From an uncultured Massilia sp. (GTDB lineage Bacteria > Pseudomonadota > Gammaproteobacteria > Burkholderiales > Burkholderiaceae): a stretch of 64,000 bases of DNA. Position numbers and translations under genes: made by a program. Numbering within the stretch: position 1 is the stretch's first letter; each line of letters opens with the position of its first letter. Below, one piece after another: positions 60,201-64,000 of the stretch. The notes beneath the pieces were generated by a model, which searched no databases, was not told the origin of the DNA, and was given only the letters and a program-made list of their open reading frames with translations. Location: contig CAMLMV010000027.1 of the NCBI GenBank assembly GCA_946481275.1, positions 1 to 64,000 of the forward strand, in the 5' to 3' direction.

Positions 60201-60427
60201 AGGCCGCTCATCGCCGATTCGATCGGAAAGGTGATGCGCTGCTCGACTTCCAGCGGAGAATAACCTTGCGCGGCCGTGTTGATCTGCACCTGCACGTTCG
60301 TGATGTCGGGCACGGCGTCGATCGGCAGGCGCTGGTAGTTATAGACGCCCAGTCCGGCGAGGGCGAGGATGGCGAGGACGACCAGCCAGCGGCGCGCGAT
60401 GGCGAATGCGATAAGTTGTTCGAACAT
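57293..60427 (-). CDS. czcA: Heavy-metal efflux RND pump (CzcA/CusA family)
   Basis: The 1044-residue product is a heavy-metal RND transporter with twelve membrane segments. Key features: an N-terminal helix ending [49 protein letters not shown] near 75, the proton-relay segment [22 protein letters not shown] near 399, characteristic of the CzcA type, and a C-terminal part with [45 protein letters not shown] near 900. It should export divalent cations such as Co, Zn or Cd, or Cu/Ag, with proton uptake. The start ATG at 60427 is preferred; a longer reading from 60445 overlaps czcB by 8 bp. Confidence 0.92.
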   Translation of the reverse strand: [1044 protein letters not shown]

Positions 60428-60437
60428 GGGCGCCCCG

Positions 60438-61628
60438 TCAGTCATCGTGTCCGGCTTCGCTCTTGCCGAGGTCCGCCTTCAGCAGGAAGCTGCCGCTCGC
60501 CGCGACGATGTCTCCGGCCGCCAGCCCGCGCACGATCTCGGTCCGCTTGCCGTCCGTGCGTCCGGGCACGACGTCGCGCACCACGAAGCCCGCCTTCGTG
60601 CGGGCGAACACGACGCTGTGCTCATGGATCGTCTGGATGGCGTCGCTGGACACCGTCACGGCTACCTGCGACTGCGGCCCCATCAGGTCGACGCTGGCCA
60701 GCATGCCCGGCCGCAGGCGCGCATCGCGGTTCGGCAGGACGATGCGTGCCGTCGCCATGCGCGTCGATTCGCCGAGGACGGGGCCGACGAAGGCGACGGT
60801 GCCGTCGATCTCGCCCGGCTGCGTGCCCACGCTGATCTTCGCCGCCATGCCCGCGCCGACCTGGCCCAGGCTGTCTGCGGGCACGGCCGCTTCGATCCAC
60901 ACGTGCGACAGGTCGGCAATCGTCAGCAACGGTTTGGTCTCGTCGACGGCCTGGCCCGCGACGGCCGGCTTCTCGACAACCACGCCATTCAGCGGCGCGC
61001 GCATCGTCACGCTGCCGGACACGCCGCCGCCCGCTTCGATGCCGAGGGCGGCCAGATGCTGCGCCGCGGCCTGTGCGGCGATCTCCGCTTCCTTCATCGC
61101 CGTCGCGGCGGCCTCGAGGTCCTGGCGAGCCGAGATGCGCTCGTCCCACAGCGTCTTTTCGCGCTGGTACGTCGTGCGCGCGAGCTGCAGGCGCTGGCGC
61201 GTGGTGGCGGCCTCGGCACGCCACTGCGCGACGGCCGGGCTCTGGATCGTCACGAGCGCCTGGCCCTTGCGCACCAGAGTGCCCGGCGATACGAGCACCG
61301 CCTGCACGATGCCCGGCGCCGGCGCGGCCAGCGCGACCGTACGTTCCGCGTCGGTTTTGACTTGCGCGGGCAGGTGCAGCCGCTGCCGCAAGGTGGCCGG
61401 AGCGGCCGTGTCGAGGGCAATGCCGTTGGCCCTGATCTGTGCGTCCGTCATCGCGATGCCGCGTTCACCTGCGTCTTCCGAAGCGGCGCCGGTTTCCGCG
61501 CCGCGGTCGTCATGGCCATGCGCATCCTTCGTGGGGGCCGCGTCCTGGCGCGTGAACAGCATCAGGCCGGCAAGGAGGAGGGCGAACGCGCACATCAGCG
61601 CGATCGCCAGGGTCTGTTTCTTCGTCAT
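60438..61628 (-). CDS. czcB: Periplasmic adaptor of the heavy-metal efflux pump
   Basis: The 396-residue product is a membrane-fusion protein with an N-terminal membrane segment (LAIALMCAFALLLAGLMLF), a His/Asp/Glu-rich stretch HGHDDRGAETG near residue 37 that may bind metal, a barrel-sandwich hybrid lipoyl-like domain (APGIVQAVLVSPGTLVRKGQALVTIQSP near 103), a helical hairpin (residues 135-185), and APLNGVVVEKPAVAGQAVDETKPLLTIADLSHVWIEAAVP near 210. It links CzcA and the outer-membrane channel. It lies between czcC and czcA. Confidence 0.92.
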   Translation of the reverse strand: MTKKQTLAIALMCAFALLLAGLMLFTRQDAAPTKDAHGHDDRGAETGAASEDAGERGIAMTDAQIRANGIALDTAAPATLRQRLHLPAQVKTDAERTVALAAPAPGIVQAVLVSPGTLVRKGQALVTIQSPAVAQWRAEAATTRQRLQLARTTYQREKTLWDERISARQDLEAAATAMKEAEIAAQAAAQHLAALGIEAGGGVSGSVTMRAPLNGVVVEKPAVAGQAVDETKPLLTIADLSHVWIEAAVPADSLGQVGAGMAAKISVGTQPGEIDGTVAFVGPVLGESTRMATARIVLPNRDARLRPGMLASVDLMGPQSQVAVTVSSDAIQTIHEHSVVFARTKAGFVVRDVVPGRTDGKRTEIVRGLAAGDIVAASGSFLLKADLGKSEAGHDD

Positions 61629-61637
61629 GGTGTTCTT

Positions 61638-62867
61638 TCAGTCTTGATCGGTGCCGGCGAGGCGTTCGATGTCGGCCCAGGCGCGCCAGGCGGTTTCCAG
61701 GCTGTCCCACTGGCGCGTCTGCGCCTGGAACCACGTGCGCTGCGCATCGAGCACGTCCAGGAAGGAAAACTTCCCGTACTCGAATCCTTTCAGCGTCTGC
61801 TCGTACGCGGACTTCGCGCCCGGCACGACGTCGTCGCGCAGCAGCCGGGCTTCCTGTTTCGCCGTCGCGTAGCGCGTGTGCGCGGCCGTCAGCGCCGCCG
61901 TCGTCTCGACCTGCGCGGCGGCCAGTTCGTCGTTCGCCGCGTCGGTACGGCGCAAGGCCGCACGCAGGGCATCCTCGTTGCGATTAAACAGCGGCAGCGG
62001 CACGGACAGGCCGACGACGGCCTGGCGCCGGCCCACCTGGTCATCCTTTTGCGTGCCCACGGACACGGTGACGTCCGGCACGCGCGCCGCCCGCTCGACG
62101 TCGGCCTGGGCCTGCCGCGCCGCCAGCTGGCCGCGTGCACGGCGGACGGCGGCGGATTCACGGGCCAGCAAATCGGCGATGGGTGGGGCGTCCGGCAGCC
62201 GGTCGCTGTCGTCGTCCAGCGCGAGGGTTTCCGCAGGACGGCCGATCAGCGCGCCCAGCTTTATGCGGGCGATGGCCAGCGCGGCCGTCGCCTGGGTGAG
62301 CGCGGTCGATGCGTCGACGGCGGCGAGGCGGGCCCGCGTCTCGTCGATGGGCGAGATTTTTCCGGCCGCCACGCGCTTGCCGGCCACGTCGACGGTCCGG
62401 CGCGCGAGGTCCGTCAATGCCTGGGCGAGGGCCAGCCTGTGTCCGGCGATCAGCACGTCATGGTAGGTGGCGCTGACGTCGGCCCGGATGGCCAGCCGCT
62501 GCGCCAGCCGGTCGCCACGCGCCGCGTCCGCCGCCCCCTGGGCGAGGGCGACGCGGGCCCGGCGTTTGCCGCCGAGCTCGATCGGCTGGTTGATCTGCAC
62601 GGTGGTCGTGCGCGTGCCGGCCTGCTGGCCTTCGCGCAAGTAAGAAAGCTCGGGATTCAGCAGGCGGCCGGCCTGGCCGACCAGCGCATCGCTCGCCGCC
62701 ACCTCGTGCGCGGCCGCGCGGGCGGCGGGCTGGTCGAGGGCGAGCCGGATCGCTGTGGATAAATCGATGGGGGCGGTGTCCGCCGCAACGCGCAGGGGCT
62801 CGGCGCCGCAGCGCCAGGCCAATGCGGATGCGAGGACGAGCACCGCCAATGTCTTGGATGTGTTCAT
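61638..62867 (-). CDS. czcC: Outer-membrane channel of the heavy-metal efflux pump
   Basis: The 409-residue product is a TolC-type outer-membrane factor. It has an N-terminal signal (LAVLVLASALAWRC) and the two repeated helical parts: LLNPELSYLREGQQAGTRTTTVQINQPIELGGKRRARVALAQ near residue 73 and, in the second half, VGLSVPLPLFNRNEDALRAALRRTDAANDELAAAQVE near 290. The cysteine at residue 20 lacks a proper lipobox. AGGAGC precedes the ATG. With czcB and czcA it forms the complete tripartite pump. Confidence 0.9.
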   Translation of the reverse strand: MNTSKTLAVLVLASALAWRCGAEPLRVAADTAPIDLSTAIRLALDQPAARAAAHEVAASDALVGQAGRLLNPELSYLREGQQAGTRTTTVQINQPIELGGKRRARVALAQGAADAARGDRLAQRLAIRADVSATYHDVLIAGHRLALAQALTDLARRTVDVAGKRVAAGKISPIDETRARLAAVDASTALTQATAALAIARIKLGALIGRPAETLALDDDSDRLPDAPPIADLLARESAAVRRARGQLAARQAQADVERAARVPDVTVSVGTQKDDQVGRRQAVVGLSVPLPLFNRNEDALRAALRRTDAANDELAAAQVETTAALTAAHTRYATAKQEARLLRDDVVPGAKSAYEQTLKGFEYGKFSFLDVLDAQRTWFQAQTRQWDSLETAWRAWADIERLAGTDQD

Positions 62868-62933
62868 GCGTGCTCCTGAAAATGGTCGATTCAGGCGCGC
62901 GGGGATTTGTGAGGGATCAACGCCGCGCGCGGG

Positions 62934-63272
62934 TCAGGCGGCGGCAGGCCATTGCGGCCGTTCGGGACGGCTTGCGGGAGGCGCTTTGAGGTAGGGCGGG
63001 AAAAAGTCGATGCTTGAAGCGTGCCGGCGCTCGGCCGGGATGACGACGCTTGTCGCGGGCAGGCAGGCCGTGTGTCCGAACGTGCAGGCCGCGCAGTGCG
63101 GATCGGCGAGGGACGCGCCGTCGTCGTCAGCGACGAACACGGTCCCGGTCTCCGCTTCGACGCTGTGGTGGCTCACGCCAGCCGGCGTCATCGCGCAGCA
63201 CTTGTCCGCCACGGCCAGGGCGACCTGGAATGGATAGACGACCAGCAGCAGGATGAGGATCAGGCGGCGCAT
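62934..63272 (-). CDS. Small Cys/His-containing exported protein at the head of the czc operon
   Basis: The 112-residue product has an N-terminal signal (LILILLLVVYPFQVALAVAD) and a mature part with conserved-looking motifs: KCCAMTPAGVSHHSVEAETG near residue 24 and DPHCAACTFGHTACLPATSV near 57, with five Cys and four His in total. This resembles small exported proteins often found beside czc genes and could bind metal. The start ATG at 63272 is preferred over 63290. It is transcribed with czcCBA, 66 bp before czcC. Confidence 0.75.
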   Translation of the reverse strand: MRRLILILLLVVYPFQVALAVADKCCAMTPAGVSHHSVEAETGTVFVADDDGASLADPHCAACTFGHTACLPATSVVIPAERRHASSIDFFPPYLKAPPASRPERPQWPAAA

Positions 63273-63334
63273 GACGCAATGATACCCCATTAAAAGATGG
63301 CGTTATTCATCAATGAGCGGCCTCAACAGATCAT

Positions 63335-63410
63335 GGGAATCAGGTTGGGTTGGCAACCGATCTGCATATACCTTTATCGGGAGGGTTTATCCATCCGTGG
63401 ATGATTCCCG
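63335..63410 (+). promoter_or_regulatory. Foldable leader before the papain-like protease gene
   Basis: The outer arms gggaatca (63335-63342) and tgattccc (63402-63409) can enclose two hairpins, ggttg/caacc (63343-63358) and atcca/tggat (63389-63402). An alternative stem cggga (63378-63382) with tcccg (63406-63410) excludes the outer one. The region is AT-richer than the genes around it and ends 36 bp before the start codon. It does not match a riboswitch I recognise. Short stems may arise by chance. Confidence 0.4.
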
Positions 63411-63445
63411 GAATAAACGATTGAACTCGCTGGAGGGTCGCCGTA

Positions 63446-64000
63446 ATGAAAAGCGCACATATTCTTGGCGGAATTTTTTTATTGGGAACTTTATCCGCCT
63501 GTTGTCATCCACCGTTGGTATCCACGATCGACGTCCCGAAATTGCCGCAGCAGGCGTCGAACTGGTGCTGGGCGGCGAGCGGCCAGATGACCATGCGTTT
63601 CCTGGGCCATGACGTCGCCCAATGCGTGGAAGCGAATAACCGTTTCGGCCTCACGACGTGCTGCGAAAATAATTCCGGAAGCTGCAATAACGGCGGCTGG
63701 CCGGAATACGAGAAGTACGGTTTTACGGCCGACCAGACCTCCGATACCGCGCTCACGTTCAGCCAGATCAAATCGCAGATTTATTGCAAGAAGAAACCTA
63801 TCGCATTCAGCTGGCACTGGCCGGGCGGCGGCGGCCACATGATGGTCGTAAAAGGCTATTTCACCGTGAATGGCGTGCAATACGTGGACGTCAACGATCC
63901 CGAACCTTATACGGACCTGGATACGCTGGCCGGCGGCACGGAAACCATCATGACGTATGCCGATTACGTCAGCCGCGCGGGCGACCACACCCATTGGAAC
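63446..64000 (+). CDS. Papain-like cysteine protease, predicted lipoprotein (cut by the window end)
   Basis: The reading frame runs open from the ATG at 63446 to the last base, giving 185 residues. A lipoprotein signal ends in LSAC with cysteine 19. The mature part opens with PKLPQQASNWCWAASGQMTM, with the catalytic cysteine at 41, as in the papain-like C39/C70 (AvrRpt2-like) proteases. It continues with a Cys-rich loop (TTCCENNSGSCNNGG), and the histidine at about 131 in GGGGHMMVVKGY, then VDVNDPEP with the likely Asn/Asp partner. GGAGGG lies 8 bases before the ATG. The rest is outside the window. Confidence 0.88.
   Translation, partial: MKSAHILGGIFLLGTLSACCHPPLVSTIDVPKLPQQASNWCWAASGQMTMRFLGHDVAQCVEANNRFGLTTCCENNSGSCNNGGWPEYEKYGFTADQTSDTALTFSQIKSQIYCKKKPIAFSWHWPGGGGHMMVVKGYFTVNGVQYVDVNDPEPYTDLDTLAGGTETIMTYADYVSRAGDHTHWN

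Noticed and set aside
57299..60835. A very long plus-strand ORF opposite czcA and czcB
   Set aside because: It is the reverse shadow of two clear efflux genes. Long antisense frames are common in high-GC genomes, and its composition (Arg/His/Gln-rich) looks like an antisense translation.
63335..63410. A known riboswitch class (c-di-GMP, TPP or FMN) before the protease gene
   Set aside because: None of the conserved core sequences of these classes could be matched.

Overview
The window reads as chromosomal DNA from a high-GC betaproteobacterium, most likely Oxalobacteraceae (Massilia or a close relative). This is inferred from the GC-rich, strongly biased codon use, the gene families and the gene order (rsmI/lpoA-yraN-diaA-dolP, ybeD-lipB-lipA, a leucine degradation operon containing biotin genes). 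No search was run. Gene calls rest on motifs recognised in the translations.

Layout. 0-0.9 kb: a truncated VgrG. 0.9-1.9 kb: a small secreted protein and ychJ. 1.97-12.8 kb: one long same-strand block, liuB-liuC-bioA-bioF-bioD-bioB-liuD-ghrA-like-liuE, which joins 3-methylcrotonyl-CoA carboxylase and the later leucine degradation steps to synthesis of their cofactor biotin. A strong ACGT-rich dyad inside ychJ is the likely operator. 12.8-13.0 kb: tRNA-Pro with its own promoter and terminator. 13.0-19.7 kb: a TonB-like protein, the conserved rsmI/lpoA-yraN-diaA-dolP cell-envelope and replication block, a TlpA thioredoxin, a lipoprotein and an MgtC-like membrane protein. 19.7-23.9 kb: a Suv3-like helicase and the lipoate genes ybeD-lipB-lipA. 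23.9-28.4 kb: a FecR/DUF6600 surface protein, a RhtB exporter, HU, an orphan BrnA-like protein and a DUF808 membrane protein. 28.6-31.1 kb: a TonB-dependent receptor with a clear terminator. 31.2-43.7 kb: metabolic and membrane genes (glutathione transferase, SDR-DoxX fusion, DUF2269, DUF885 peptidase, oxidoreductases, glutaminyl cyclase, XdhC family, an ArgO/ArgP pair, a MerR pair and a two-domain beta/gamma-crystallin protein).

43.7-43.9 kb is a REP-like doublet of direct and inverted copies of a 21-base unit. 43.9-47.3 kb carries modABC, diverging from modE across a ModE-type operator. 47.3-50.1 kb holds an unusual patatin with an internal membrane hairpin, a GFA protein and a small secreted protein. 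50.1-56.5 kb is part of a type VI secretion locus: a thiolase-like membrane protein and tssK on one strand, tssE-tssF-tssG on the other. Tube, sheath, membrane-complex and ClpV genes are not in view. 56.5-63.3 kb has a MOSC/alkyltransferase-like fusion and a czcCBA-type heavy-metal efflux operon led by a small Cys/His-containing protein. The right edge cuts a papain-like cysteine protease predicted to be a lipoprotein.

The points most worth a second look are the operator embedded in ychJ, the biotin genes inside the leucine operon, the patatin with a membrane insertion, the thiolase-like T6SS neighbour, the MOSC fusion, and the foldable leader before the papain-like protease.
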